Assembly (NCBI RefSeq): GCF_002250565.1
Contig: NZ_NMVJ01000001.1
Coordinates: forward strand, 744,001 to 808,000
Source of the DNA: Parenemella sanctibonifatiensis
GTDB taxonomy: Bacteria; Actinomycetota; Actinomycetes; Propionibacteriales; Propionibacteriaceae
Direction: 5' to 3'
DNA length: 64,000 bases
Shown: piece after piece, positions 36,942 through 45,865 of the stretch
Layout: every line of letters begins with the position of its first letter
How positions within the stretch are numbered: the first letter of the stretch is position 1
Made by a program: the position numbers and the translations under genes
The notes under the pieces: generated by a model
What the model saw: the letters and a program-made list of their open reading frames with translations, nothing else
Told to the model about the DNA's origin: nothing
The model's database searches: none

Positions 36942-36948
36942 CGCCGAC

Positions 36949-39033
36949 TCATTCGTTGGTGGCGGGGCCCTGCGGGCCGAGCGGACCCTGCGGACCATGG
37001 GGACCTTGCGGACCGGAACCACCGGCGCCACCCAGCGGGCCCGGCGGAACGTCGGTGGGGCCCTGGACACCGCCGGGCGGCAGCGCGCCGCCGCCACCGC
37101 CGGCCTGCTGGTCCTCGGGCACCGGAGGCGGCGTCACCGGCGGAATCATCGACGGTTCCCGGTCCGGCGAGCCGGTCCAGGCCGGCCGCTTCGGGTGCCG
37201 CTTGAGGGCAGCGAAGATCTGCTCGACCTGATGCTTGTTGAGGGTTTCGTGCTGGAACAGCTGGCGCACCAACTCGTCCAGCACGTCCCGGTTGTCCTGC
37301 AGCACCTGGTAGGCCTCCTGATGGGCCTGGTGGATCAGTCGGGCGACTTCCTCGTCAATGATCCCGGCAACCTCCTCGGAGTAGGTCCGGTTGCCGCCAC
37401 CACCCATCTCGCGGCCCAGGAACGGCTCCTGATCGCCGGCGCCGAACCGGATCGCGCCGAGGCGTTCAGTCATGCCGTACTCAGTGACCATCGAGCGCGC
37501 CACCTTGGTTGCCTTCTCGAGGTCATTGCTGGCGCCGGTCGTGGGATCGTGGAAGATGAGTTCCTCAGCGGCCCGGCCGCCCAGCATGTACGCCAACTGG
37601 TCCAGCAACTCGCCGCGGGTGTTGGAGTACTTGTCCTCATCGGGCATCACCATCGTGTAGCCCAGCGCGCGACCGCGCGGCAGGATCGTGATCTTCTGCA
37701 CCGGGTCGGTGGCCGGCATCGCCGCCGCCACCAGCGCGTGGCCACCCTCGTGGTAGGCCGTGATGAGGCGTTCCCGCTCGTCCATGATCCGGCTGTGCTT
37801 CTGCGGTCCGGCGATGACGCGGTCGATCGCCTCGTCCAGGTCCCGGGCGGTGATCTGCTGGGATCCCGACCGGGCGGTCAGCAGCGCGGCCTCGTTGAGA
37901 ACATTCGCCAGGTCGGCACCGGTGAAGCCGGGCGTACGACGCGCCACCGACGCCAGATCGACATCGGCGGCGAGGGGCTTGCCGTTGGCGTGCACGTTCA
38001 GGATCTGCAGGCGGCCGGCCAGGTCGGGGGCCTCGACGGCGATCTGGCGGTCGAATCGGCCCGGACGCAGCAGCGCAGGGTCGAGCACGTCGGGGCGGTT
38101 GGTCGCCGCGATCAGAATGACGCCACCGCGAACATCGAAGCCGTCCATCTCGACGAGCAACTGGTTGAGGGTCTGCTCACGTTCGTCGTGGCCACCGCCC
38201 ATGCCGGCGCCACGGTGCCGGCCGACGGCGTCGATCTCGTCGATGAAGACGATCGCGGGCGCGTTCTCCTTGGCCTGTTCGAAGAGGTCCCGGACCCGGG
38301 AGGCGCCGACGCCGACGAACATCTCCACGAAGTCGGAGCCGGAGATCGAATAGAACGGTACGCCGGCCTCGCCGGCCACTGCCCGGGCCAACAACGTCTT
38401 GCCGGTGCCGGGCGGGCCATAGAGCAGGACGCCCTTGGGGATCTTGGCACCGACAGCTTGGAACTTCGCCGGCTCTGCCAGGAACTCCTTGATCTCCTGC
38501 AACTCCTCGATGGCCTCCTCGCATCCGGCCACGTCACCGAAGGTGTTTTTCGGGGTGTCCTTGGAGGCAGCCTTCGCCTTGGACTTGCCGAACTGCATCA
38601 CCCGCGAACCGCCACCCTGGGCGGAGTTGAAGATGAACAGGATGATCATGCCGATCAGCAGGAACGGGATCAGCGTGCTCAGCAGCGTGGTGAGGAAGCC
38701 CGGGGTCGGGTTGAGGCCCTGCCAGCTGTCGAGCGAGCCCTCAGCGACCCGTTCGTTGAGCCGGGGAATGATCTGCTGGGCCTGGTCACCGACCCAGACC
38801 GCCTTCATCTTGGTCTCGGCCTCGTCCTTCATCGTGACCTGGATCGCCTGCTCGTTGTCGATCAGGACAACTTCCTTGAGCGGCTCATCCCCCTCGATGA
38901 CCTGGATCACGCGGGACGTGGGCTCTTCGGTGAAGCCGTCAGCGTTTCCGAGGAAGTCGATCAGCAGGCCAATCATGACCAGACCGAGCAGGATCCACAG
39001 GAAGGGGCTTCGCGCGATGCGAGAGAAGTTCAT
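36949..39033 (-). CDS. ftsH: FtsH membrane AAA+ zinc protease with collagen-like tail
   Basis: The 694-residue protease degrades misfolded membrane and regulatory proteins. Two TM helices (about 10-28 and 112-136) flank an extracytoplasmic domain. The AAA domain has GPPGTGKT (206-213), [15 protein letters not shown] and RPGRFDRQI. The zinc motif HEGGH lies at about 430. The last 60 or so residues are Pro/Gly-rich and end in [17 protein letters not shown], a collagen-like Gly-X-Y run not needed for catalysis. It precedes folE, 7 nt from its start. Confidence 0.95.
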   Translation of the reverse strand: MNFSRIARSPFLWILLGLVMIGLLIDFLGNADGFTEEPTSRVIQVIEGDEPLKEVVLIDNEQAIQVTMKDEAETKMKAVWVGDQAQQIIPRLNERVAEGSLDSWQGLNPTPGFLTTLLSTLIPFLLIGMIILFIFNSAQGGGSRVMQFGKSKAKAASKDTPKNTFGDVAGCEEAIEELQEIKEFLAEPAKFQAVGAKIPKGVLLYGPPGTGKTLLARAVAGEAGVPFYSISGSDFVEMFVGVGASRVRDLFEQAKENAPAIVFIDEIDAVGRHRGAGMGGGHDEREQTLNQLLVEMDGFDVRGGVILIAATNRPDVLDPALLRPGRFDRQIAVEAPDLAGRLQILNVHANGKPLAADVDLASVARRTPGFTGADLANVLNEAALLTARSGSQQITARDLDEAIDRVIAGPQKHSRIMDERERLITAYHEGGHALVAAAMPATDPVQKITILPRGRALGYTMVMPDEDKYSNTRGELLDQLAYMLGGRAAEELIFHDPTTGASNDLEKATKVARSMVTEYGMTERLGAIRFGAGDQEPFLGREMGGGGNRTYSEEVAGIIDEEVARLIHQAHQEAYQVLQDNRDVLDELVRQLFQHETLNKHQVEQIFAALKRHPKRPAWTGSPDREPSMIPPVTPPPVPEDQQAGGGGGALPPGGVQGPTDVPPGPLGGAGGSGPQGPHGPQGPLGPQGPATNE

Positions 39034-39126
39034 GGCCTACCTAGATCAAGGGAGTAACGCCCCAACCTTAGTGGACGCCCGAAGCGCGGCCACATCCTCG
39101 CTGCAGACCGGCCGAACGGGCCTGGC

Positions 39127-39678
39127 TCAGCGATAGATCTCGGGCTTCAGCGTGGCGACGTCGGCCAGGTTGCGATAGCGCTGGGCGTAGTCCAAGCCGT
39201 AACCGACCACGAACTCATCGGGGATGTCGAAGCCGATGTACTTGACCTCGACATCGTTCTGGATCGCCTCGGGCTTGCGGAACATGGTCATGATCTCCAG
39301 GCTCTTCGGCTCCCGGGAGCGCAGGTTGGAGACCAGGTAGGACAGCGTCAGGCCGGTGTCGATGATGTCCTCGACCACCAGCACGTTGCGGCCGTGGATG
39401 TCATTGGTGAGGTCCTTGAGGATGCGCACCACACCCGAGGACTGGGTGCCCGAACCGTAGGAGGAGATGGCCATCCAGTCCATCTCACAGTGAGACTTCA
39501 TCAGTCGCGACAGGTCAGCCATGACCATCACCGCTCCGTTGAGGACACCCACCAGCAGCAGGTCCTCGCCGCGATAGTCCGCGTCGATCTGGGCTGCCAC
39601 CTCCGTGAGTCGTTCCTGCACCTGCTGGGAGGTGTAGAGCACCTGCTCGAAGTCCTGACCAATGTCGGTTGCGCGCAC
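39127..39678 (-). CDS. hpt: Hypoxanthine phosphoribosyltransferase
   Basis: The 183-residue purine-salvage enzyme makes IMP or GMP from hypoxanthine or guanine and PRPP. It has LLLVGVLNGAVMVMADL, MAISSYGSGTQSSG, the PRPP loop VLVVEDIIDTGLTLSYL and GFDIPDEFVVGYGLDYAQRYRNL. GTG 39678 follows TAGGGT by 6 nt. Its promoter is back to back with that of tilS, both leaderless. Confidence 0.95.
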   Translation of the reverse strand: MRATDIGQDFEQVLYTSQQVQERLTEVAAQIDADYRGEDLLLVGVLNGAVMVMADLSRLMKSHCEMDWMAISSYGSGTQSSGVVRILKDLTNDIHGRNVLVVEDIIDTGLTLSYLVSNLRSREPKSLEIMTMFRKPEAIQNDVEVKYIGFDIPDEFVVGYGLDYAQRYRNLADVATLKPEIYR

Positions 39679-39712
39679 GGCCTCACCCTAGCCGCTGGGG
39701 TAGGTTGCCGCC

Positions 39713-40726
39713 ATGGCCAAGCGGGAGTTGGGCCCGGCCGCCGAGCAGGTCGCCCGGGCCGTCGACACGTTCACCGGCCACGGCGACTGGGGGGTGGCCT
39801 GTTCCGGTGGTCCCGACTCGATGGCGTTGGCCGCTGGCCTGGCGTGGGTGGCCCGCCGCCGGCAGGTGCGCTGCCCGGTCTGGCTGGTGGACCACCAGCT
39901 GCAGCCAGGCTCCGGTGAGGTGGTCCGCCGTGCCGCCGCCGCGCTCACCCAGAAGTTCCGCGCCCAGCTCGATCCCCGGGTCCTCACCGTCACCGTCATC
40001 AGCGACGGCTCCGGTCCGGAGGCGGCGGCTCGCGGCGTACGCCTGGCGGCGCTCGCCGCGGCGGCCCGGCACCTCGGCGTCGGCGTCCTGCTCGGGCACA
40101 CCCTGGACGACCAGGCCGAATCGGTCCTGTTGGGGTTGGCGCGCGGATCCGGCGCCCGGTCGCTGGCCGGGATGCCGCAGCAGCGCGACCACGACGGCGT
40201 ACGCCTGGGGCGGCCGCTGCTGGGACTACGGCGGGCGGTGACCCGTCAGGCAGCCGAGGAATGGGGTTTGCCGGTCTGGGATGACCCGCACAATGCCGAC
40301 CCCCGCTATGCCCGGGTGCGCGTCCGGGATCGGGTGCTGCCCACGCTGGCGGCCGAGTTGGGACCCGGCATCCCCGAGGCGCTGGCACGGACCGCCGACC
40401 AGCTGCGCGTCGACAGCGACTGGCTCGACCAGCAGACTCCCACGCTGCCAGCCGAACCCCGCTGTGCCGAGTTGGCCGACCTGCCCGCGCCGCTGCTGCA
40501 CCGCTCGCTGCGGGACTGGTTGCGGGAGGCAGGCGGTGAGGTCACGTCCGGGCACCTGCTGGCCGTGGTCGGCCTGGTGCACGACTGGCACGGTCAGGGG
40601 CCGCTGCAGTTGCCGGGGCTACAGGTCAGCCGCCGCGCCGGCCGGCTGGTCCGTCACCAGCCCACCGATCACCAGCCCACCGATCACGCGCCCATCGATC
40701 ACCAAGGCCGCTCGACCCGAGGCTGA
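39713..40726 (+). CDS. tilS: TilS, tRNA(Ile)-lysidine synthetase
   Basis: The 337-residue enzyme converts C34 of tRNA-Ile(CAU) to lysidine. The N-type ATP pyrophosphatase loop is CSGGPDSMAL, followed by LLGHTLDDQAESVLLGLARGSGA and PLLGLRRAVTRQ. The C-terminal TilS domain is degenerate and ends in DNA repeats (HQPTDHQPTDH). Because of these repeats the 3' end overlaps the oppositely oriented TPR gene by 28 bp. TAGGTT lies 6 nt before the ATG. Confidence 0.92.
   Translation: MAKRELGPAAEQVARAVDTFTGHGDWGVACSGGPDSMALAAGLAWVARRRQVRCPVWLVDHQLQPGSGEVVRRAAAALTQKFRAQLDPRVLTVTVISDGSGPEAAARGVRLAALAAAARHLGVGVLLGHTLDDQAESVLLGLARGSGARSLAGMPQQRDHDGVRLGRPLLGLRRAVTRQAAEEWGLPVWDDPHNADPRYARVRVRDRVLPTLAAELGPGIPEALARTADQLRVDSDWLDQQTPTLPAEPRCAELADLPAPLLHRSLRDWLREAGGEVTSGHLLAVVGLVHDWHGQGPLQLPGLQVSRRAGRLVRHQPTDHQPTDHAPIDHQGRSTRG
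40655..40699 (+). repeat. Three 15-bp tandem repeats at the 3' end of tilS
   Basis: CACCAGCCCACCGAT occurs perfectly at 40655-40669 and 40670-40684, and a variant at 40685-40699. It encodes imperfect HQPTD repeats and abuts the stop codon of the converging TPR gene. Confidence 0.8.
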
Positions 40727-41442
40727 CCGGTCTCCCGGCTGTCCCAGTCGCGGCGTTCGGCCTGGCGCTGTTCGCCCTGGCGGTTCTTCTCCTCCAGCTG
40801 ACGTTCCTTGTCGCCCTTGTCACCATCATTGGAGGTCGGCGACTGCGTCGGCGTACCGCTGGGCGTGGAATCCGAGCTTGGCTCCGGGGTGGCCTGACTC
40901 AGCTTCTCCTCCAGCCGGGCGATGGTGTCGGTGCGGTCGGTTTCCTGCTCCGGCACCTCACACCGGTGCTGCTGGAGCAGATCCAGTGCCTGCTGCCAGC
41001 GCTGCCGCGACCCCGTCTCGTCCAACTGGCCGGCCAGTTCGTCGCCGTGCAGTTCCCAGGTCCAGGCGAGGTTGTTCGCCACCAGACAGGCCTGCTCCTT
41101 GGGCGCCTGCTCCAGCGCCTGGCCCAGCGACTCTGCGGCCGGTTCCCACTGGCTCTGCTTCGCCAACGCGGTGCCATGGTTGAAGTGCGCAATCCAGGGC
41201 TGGAAGACGTTGCCCTGTTCGAGCTGTTCAAACTTGCGTGAAGCCGAGCCGTGGTCCTGCTGTTCGTACGCCTCGCGGCCCTGCTGGTTGGTGACCGACA
41301 TGCCGATGGTTTTGAAAGCGAAGATCGCCAACAGCACCACGATCGGGATGACGAAGGGCAGCACCCGGCGGCGCTGCTGGCGGCTGCGCAGTTCCGGCGT
41401 GAGCCGGGTGGGCCGATTCGGCTTGCTGGGGTCGGTGCTCAC
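40699..41442 (-). CDS. TPR-like membrane protein of MoxR operon 1
   Basis: The 247-residue protein has one TM helix (about 28-46), then a TPR-like helical domain (NQQGREAYEQQDHGSASRKF, HFNHGTALAKQSQWEPAAES, ACLVANNLAWTWELHGDELA). A Ser/Thr/Pro linker leads into a charged tail rich in Glu, Arg and Gln. TPR proteins accompany MoxR/VWA (Bat-type) operons. It is the last gene of the run 45724-40699, and its start overlaps the preceding VWA gene. Confidence 0.75.
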   Translation of the reverse strand: MSTDPSKPNRPTRLTPELRSRQQRRRVLPFVIPIVVLLAIFAFKTIGMSVTNQQGREAYEQQDHGSASRKFEQLEQGNVFQPWIAHFNHGTALAKQSQWEPAAESLGQALEQAPKEQACLVANNLAWTWELHGDELAGQLDETGSRQRWQQALDLLQQHRCEVPEQETDRTDTIARLEEKLSQATPEPSSDSTPSGTPTQSPTSNDGDKGDKERQLEEKNRQGEQRQAERRDWDSRETGQPRVERPW

Positions 41443-42374
41443 ATCAACTCCTGTCGCAGTCGCTGATGGCGCCGCATCTCCACGGCACCGTCCCAGACCA
41501 CCAGCGCGACCATCGCCAGCGCCGGCAACCAGTAGAGCGGGAAGCCAGTCTCGACCTGCTGGTCGCTGTCGACGGTGGTGGCCTCGGGCAGTTGGACGTC
41601 GACCTCACCAGCACCGGTACGCAACTGGTACTCACCACCGAGCTGGTCGGCCATCGCCTGCAGATTGGCCGGGTCGAGCTTGGAGATGCCGTCCTGAGCC
41701 TTGTTGTCCTTGATCGTCTTGTCCTCATAGATCATCGTGGCGCCCTGTTCGGTGCCGTAGCCGAAGACGTAGGCCTGGTCCACCAGCTCGGCCAGCGGTT
41801 CGAAGGACTCCGGCGGGGTGTCGACGGTCTGCTCCCCATCGGACATGACGATCACCATCCGGGCTCGTTCCGGGTTGCGTTCCTTGGCGGCCGTCAGGGC
41901 CTCCTTGGCCGCCTCGACGCCGACCGAGATGCTCGATCCCTTGCCATAGAAGGGATCGCGTACGCCCATGATCTCCAGGTGGTGTTGCACCGCGACCGTG
42001 TCGTTGGTGAAGGGCATCTCCAGTCGTGCACTGTCGTCGAAGACCAGCACCCCGATGTTGATGCCCGGGTACTGCTCGATCAGCTGACTCGCGTCGGCCT
42101 GAACGCCGGCCAGCCGGTTCTGGCCGCCGTCGTGGTCGATTGCAGCCATGCTGGAGGTCCGGTCGATCATCAGCAACAGGTCGACCTCCTGCACCGCCGC
42201 CTGGTTGGAGGTGGTGCCAGCGGTGGGCCGCAGCGCAACCAGCAGCAGGCACAGCACCACGCCGAGGCGACGCCAGGCAGTCGGCGTACGGAGCTGGTTT
42301 CGGTGGACGAAGCCGACCGCGCCCGCTGCCAGCAGCGCGATGACGACCATGATCCAGTCCGGATGCAGACTCAT
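41439..42374 (-). CDS. VWA-domain membrane protein 2 of MoxR operon 1
   Basis: The 311-residue protein has TM helices near the start and end flanking a von Willebrand A domain. The MIDAS region is LLMIDRTSSMAAIDHD, with DRTSS in place of DxSxS, and VIVMSDGEQTVDTPP follows. This fits the BatA/BatB-like partners of MoxR ATPases, thought to act in metal-dependent protein assembly at the membrane. ATG 42374 overlaps the stop of VWA gene 1 (ATGA). Confidence 0.8.
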   Translation of the reverse strand: MSLHPDWIMVVIALLAAGAVGFVHRNQLRTPTAWRRLGVVLCLLLVALRPTAGTTSNQAAVQEVDLLLMIDRTSSMAAIDHDGGQNRLAGVQADASQLIEQYPGINIGVLVFDDSARLEMPFTNDTVAVQHHLEIMGVRDPFYGKGSSISVGVEAAKEALTAAKERNPERARMVIVMSDGEQTVDTPPESFEPLAELVDQAYVFGYGTEQGATMIYEDKTIKDNKAQDGISKLDPANLQAMADQLGGEYQLRTGAGEVDVQLPEATTVDSDQQVETGFPLYWLPALAMVALVVWDGAVEMRRHQRLRQELM

Positions 42375-43360
42375 GCCTGCCTCCCGCGTTGCCACTGGGC
42401 CACGGTGGCGCCGATCACGCCGACCGACACCAGCACGAAGCCGATCCACGGCAGGTCAGTGGTGAGAATCTGCTCGGGCCCCTCGAGTTTGCTCGCCTCA
42501 GTCTGTTCGATGGCATCGACGATCTCGGTCACCGAGGTGCCGTCGTCGACCGCCCAGGCGTTGCCGCCGGTGCGCTGTGCCTGCTCGTGCAGCTCGGAGT
42601 ATTCACCCTCCTTGCCATACCTCACCTCGGGCGCCAGGCCGTAGATCGTGACGCCGCGTTCGACAGCGACATCGGTGGCTTCGGGCAGTGAGAAGATCGA
42701 GGTGTCACCGGTCTCATTGTCGGTGGCGAACACCACCGAACGGGACCGCGGCGGATCGGTGACCGGGCCGAAGTGATCCAGGCAGGACATCAGTCCGTCG
42801 CCGACCAGCGACCCCTCGCCGGTGCCCTCCAGGGTGCCGGTGGTCCAGGTGACGTCGAAGTCCTCGATGGCGGTCTTGCCGCGGTTCAGTTCCTCCACGA
42901 TGAAGGCAGTGTCGGTGGTCAGCGGAAACTTCAACAGCGAGGTGCTGGACCAGATCATCAACCCGATCCGTTCCCCCTCGAGCTGCTGGGCCAGCTCGAC
43001 GTAGGACTCGAGCATCGGAATCAGGACCTCGTCCATCGAATCGGACACGTCCAGACACAACAGCACATCGCGGTTGCGCAGTTCGGGGCTCTCGCTGCTC
43101 ACCGCCGACAGCCGGCCGGTCAGCAGCAACGCACCGCTCGCCGCCACGACCAGGCACACCAGCTGGATCAGCGACCAGCGCATCGCCCCTTGCACGCGGT
43201 GCCGGTAGCGGGGCAGCGACCGGACCCGCTCCAGGTTGGCCGCAGCCATGCCCTCCCGTGGCGCTGCGGGGGCCTCGGGCGTACGCCGCCACCACCAGAT
43301 GCCGGCGCCGGCAATCGCCAACGCCAGCGGGATCGCCAGCCACCAGAAACTCAACGCCAT
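42371..43360 (-). CDS. VWA-domain membrane protein 1 of MoxR operon 1
   Basis: The 329-residue protein has TM helices at the N-terminus and near residue 65, a VWA domain with a complete MIDAS (LLCLDVSDSMDEV) and a C-terminal TM helix. This is the BatA-like layout. It sits between the DUF4381-like gene and VWA 2. The two VWA proteins differ in their MIDAS quality, so only this one is certain to bind metal in the standard way. Confidence 0.8.
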   Translation of the reverse strand: MALSFWWLAIPLALAIAGAGIWWWRRTPEAPAAPREGMAAANLERVRSLPRYRHRVQGAMRWSLIQLVCLVVAASGALLLTGRLSAVSSESPELRNRDVLLCLDVSDSMDEVLIPMLESYVELAQQLEGERIGLMIWSSTSLLKFPLTTDTAFIVEELNRGKTAIEDFDVTWTTGTLEGTGEGSLVGDGLMSCLDHFGPVTDPPRSRSVVFATDNETGDTSIFSLPEATDVAVERGVTIYGLAPEVRYGKEGEYSELHEQAQRTGGNAWAVDDGTSVTEIVDAIEQTEASKLEGPEQILTTDLPWIGFVLVSVGVIGATVAQWQRGRQA

Positions 43361-43836
43361 GTCATCACCAACTGCTGAGCGGCCTGGGCAGCCGGATCGA
43401 CGGGGCCGGCCTCATCCGGGGCGAAGTTGGGCGGATAGATGTTCGCGACGAAGTCGGCCAGGCCGGGCAGCCCGGCATGGGCGTTGACGTGGTCGCGCAG
43501 GTCACTCAGGGTCATGTGGGACACCGGAATCCGGGAGGCGGTCGTGACGAAGCCACGGACCAGCCGACTGATCTGCTGGTGTGCCTCGCGGCTGCTGATC
43601 GCACCCTGGTGGCTCGCCTGTCGGATCTGCTCGATCTCGTCCGCGGTGCGCTGACCGAGCGCCTGGATGTCGATGTGAGGAGGCGGCGGCGGTGGTGGGG
43701 GCGGCGGCAACGGCCGGGGTCGGGTGTACCACCAGGTGCCACCGACCAGGCCGACGATCAGGATCACCGCGATGATGCCCGACACCAGCCAGCCGGCGGC
43801 GTAGGGCACCGGCGGGTAGAGCTCAGGCGGTACCAC
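43351..43836 (-). CDS. DUF4381-like membrane protein of MoxR operon 1
   Basis: The 161-residue protein has one TM helix (GWLVSGIIAVILIVGLVGGT), a run of ten prolines and then a helical cytoplasmic domain (ADEIEQIRQASHQGAISSRE, ISRLVRGFVTTAS). Size, topology and position between DUF58 and VWA genes match DUF4381 proteins of Bat-type operons. The start is GTG, overlapping the end of the DUF58 gene. Confidence 0.7.
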   Translation of the reverse strand: MVPPELYPPVPYAAGWLVSGIIAVILIVGLVGGTWWYTRPRPLPPPPPPPPPPHIDIQALGQRTADEIEQIRQASHQGAISSREAHQQISRLVRGFVTTASRIPVSHMTLSDLRDHVNAHAGLPGLADFVANIYPPNFAPDEAGPVDPAAQAAQQLVMTWR

Positions 43837-44707
43837 GGCGATGCCTCTCCAACAGCGTGAAGGTCGCCCCGATCACTTCGTCCTCGGACTGCAGGTGCGC
43901 CGAGGCGATGCCGAGCCGGTCCAACTCCCGGCGCCGGGTGCGGTGCCGTTCCTCGGTCTGCTCGGCGATCTCCTCGCGGAGCCGCTGGTCCCCGCCCAGC
44001 CCCGGCAGCAACCGCCGCCGGGAACCGACCTCGACCAGTTCCTTGCCGGCGAGCCGGGGATCGGTCGGGTCCACGTCGCCGATCGTGACGAAGAGCACCT
44101 CGTGCTGGGCCCGAAGCCGCCGCAACTGCAGCAACTGCTGCTCGGTGAGCGGCTGGTCGTCGGCCACGATCAGCATGATTGAGCTGCGGCGCAGCGACTT
44201 CACGGCCTGAGTCAGGCAGGCGTCCAGGTCGTACGCCGCCGAGTCGGTCTGGCAGCGGTCCTGGATCTGCACCAGCATCCGTTCCAGGGCAATCTCGGTG
44301 CTCGCGGGCCGGGCGGCGCCGTCGCCCGCCTGGTCGGCGATCAACAGACCGACCCGGTCACCGTGCCGGGTGGCGAGGTAGCCCACGATCCCGGTCACCA
44401 GGATCGCGAGGTCGCGCTTGCTGGTCGTCGGATCGGCCATCGCCGCCATCGGGGCGCCAGTGGCCACCACCACCATCACGGTGTGCTTGCGGTCGGCCAC
44501 GAACCTCTTGACCAACAGTTCGCCGTGGCGGGCTGAGGCCTTCCAGTCCAGGTCCTTGATGTCGTCACCGCGGACATACTCACGCAGGTCGAAGAAGTCC
44601 ATGCTGCGCCCCGTGTGCACGGAGGCGTACTGGCCCTCCAGCAGACCGCGTACCTTGCGGTGCGCGTGCAGGGCCAGCTTGGTCTTGACCTTGGTCAGCA
44701 GTGCCAC
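43823..44707 (-). CDS. DUF58 protein of MoxR operon 1
   Basis: The 294-residue cytoplasmic protein has the DUF58 signature FDLREYVRGDDIKDLDWKAS, followed by a VWA-like fold (VGLLIADQAGDGAARPAS). No TM helix is present, unlike the second DUF58 protein at 49947. DUF58 proteins are constant partners of MoxR ATPases. GTG 44707 lies 12 nt after the moxR stop. Confidence 0.85.
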   Translation of the reverse strand: MALLTKVKTKLALHAHRKVRGLLEGQYASVHTGRSMDFFDLREYVRGDDIKDLDWKASARHGELLVKRFVADRKHTVMVVVATGAPMAAMADPTTSKRDLAILVTGIVGYLATRHGDRVGLLIADQAGDGAARPASTEIALERMLVQIQDRCQTDSAAYDLDACLTQAVKSLRRSSIMLIVADDQPLTEQQLLQLRRLRAQHEVLFVTIGDVDPTDPRLAGKELVEVGSRRRLLPGLGGDQRLREEIAEQTEERHRTRRRELDRLGIASAHLQSEDEVIGATFTLLERHRRGTA

Positions 44708-44719
44708 GGCGACGCCCGA

Positions 44720-45724
44720 TCAGGGAGTCGGGACCGCGGTGAACACCGCGTCGATGAGGTTCTCCGGGTTCACCCGGTCAGCGACCGCCTCGAAGGTGAG
44801 CACCAGGCGGTGCCGCAGCAGGCCGTAACGCAGCTGGCGTACGTCCTCGGGCACCACATGGCCACGGCCGTTGATCAGCGCCACCGCGCGGGCCACACTC
44901 AACATCGCGATCGAGCCACGCGGGCTGGCACCGAACTCGAGGTACGCCGCCATCTCCGGCCCAAGGAAGTGCTGCGGATGCCGAGTCGCATTGATCAGCG
45001 CAATGATGTAGCGCTTGATCGCCGCATCGACATAGACCCGGTTGGTCATCGCCTGCAATTCGAAGACGTCCTCGGGACGCAGCACGCTGGTGGTGCGGCG
45101 TTCGTCGAGGGCACCGGACTCGATCCGGTTCAGGACCTCGAACTCCTCCTCCATGGAGGGGTAGTCGACGATCTCCTTGAGCAGGAAGCGGTCCATCTGG
45201 GCCTGCGGGAGGACGTAGGTGCCCTCCTCCTCGATGGGGTTCTGGGTCGCCAGCACCATGAACGGCTCGGGCAGCTTGTGGGTGTCGCCGCCGATGGTGG
45301 TCTGGCGCTCCTGCATCGCTTCCAGCATCGCCGACTGGGTCTTCGCGCTGGAACGGTTGATCTCGTCCAACAGGACGAAGTTGGCGTGCACCGGACCAAG
45401 CTGGGTGTCGAAGCGGTTGTGCTGGGCGTCATAGACCTGGGTGCCGATGATGTCGCTGGGCAGCAGGTCAGGCGTGCACTGGACCCGGGAGAACTCGGCG
45501 TTGATGGTGGAGGCGAGCGTGGAGGCCGCCAGGGTCTTGGCCAGACCCGGCACCGACTCCAGCAGGATGTGGCCCTTCGCGAGCAGGGTGACCAGCAGCG
45601 ACTGACTGAGCCGCTCCTGTCCGACCACCTTGGTCGCGAAGGCCTCCCGGACAGCAGCCAACATCTGCCCTGCGCGCTGCAACTCCTGGGGATTCAGCGG
45701 CGCACCGCCGGGCTGCTGACTCAC
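44720..45724 (-). CDS. MoxR-type AAA+ ATPase, operon 1
   Basis: The 334-residue chaperone-like ATPase has a Walker A of the MoxR kind (LLESVPGLAKTLAASTLA, with the Lys), LLDEINRSSAKTQSALLEAM, TQNPIEEEGTYVLPQAQMDRF and ASPRGSIAMLSVARA. GTG 45724 follows AGGAG by 5 nt; the much longer open frame upstream overlaps the divergent sigma-factor gene and is rejected. It heads the operon moxR-DUF58-DUF4381-VWA-VWA-TPR. Confidence 0.9.
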   Translation of the reverse strand: MSQQPGGAPLNPQELQRAGQMLAAVREAFATKVVGQERLSQSLLVTLLAKGHILLESVPGLAKTLAASTLASTINAEFSRVQCTPDLLPSDIIGTQVYDAQHNRFDTQLGPVHANFVLLDEINRSSAKTQSAMLEAMQERQTTIGGDTHKLPEPFMVLATQNPIEEEGTYVLPQAQMDRFLLKEIVDYPSMEEEFEVLNRIESGALDERRTTSVLRPEDVFELQAMTNRVYVDAAIKRYIIALINATRHPQHFLGPEMAAYLEFGASPRGSIAMLSVARAVALINGRGHVVPEDVRQLRYGLLRHRLVLTFEAVADRVNPENLIDAVFTAVPTP

Positions 45725-45865
45725 AAAAACTCCTGAGGTCCTCGGGTAGCGCCACCGGACAGGGGGCCGCAGACATCGTAGCGACCGACCGTGGCAGGAG
45801 GGCAGCGTCACTCCCCCGACCGAACACTTCTGTCGACTCGTGCAGTCTGTAGTGGTGTGAGCGAC

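Noticed and set aside
36679-39057. 792-residue plus-strand frame opposite ftsH
   Set aside because: Antisense shadow of ftsH and folE; no family features.
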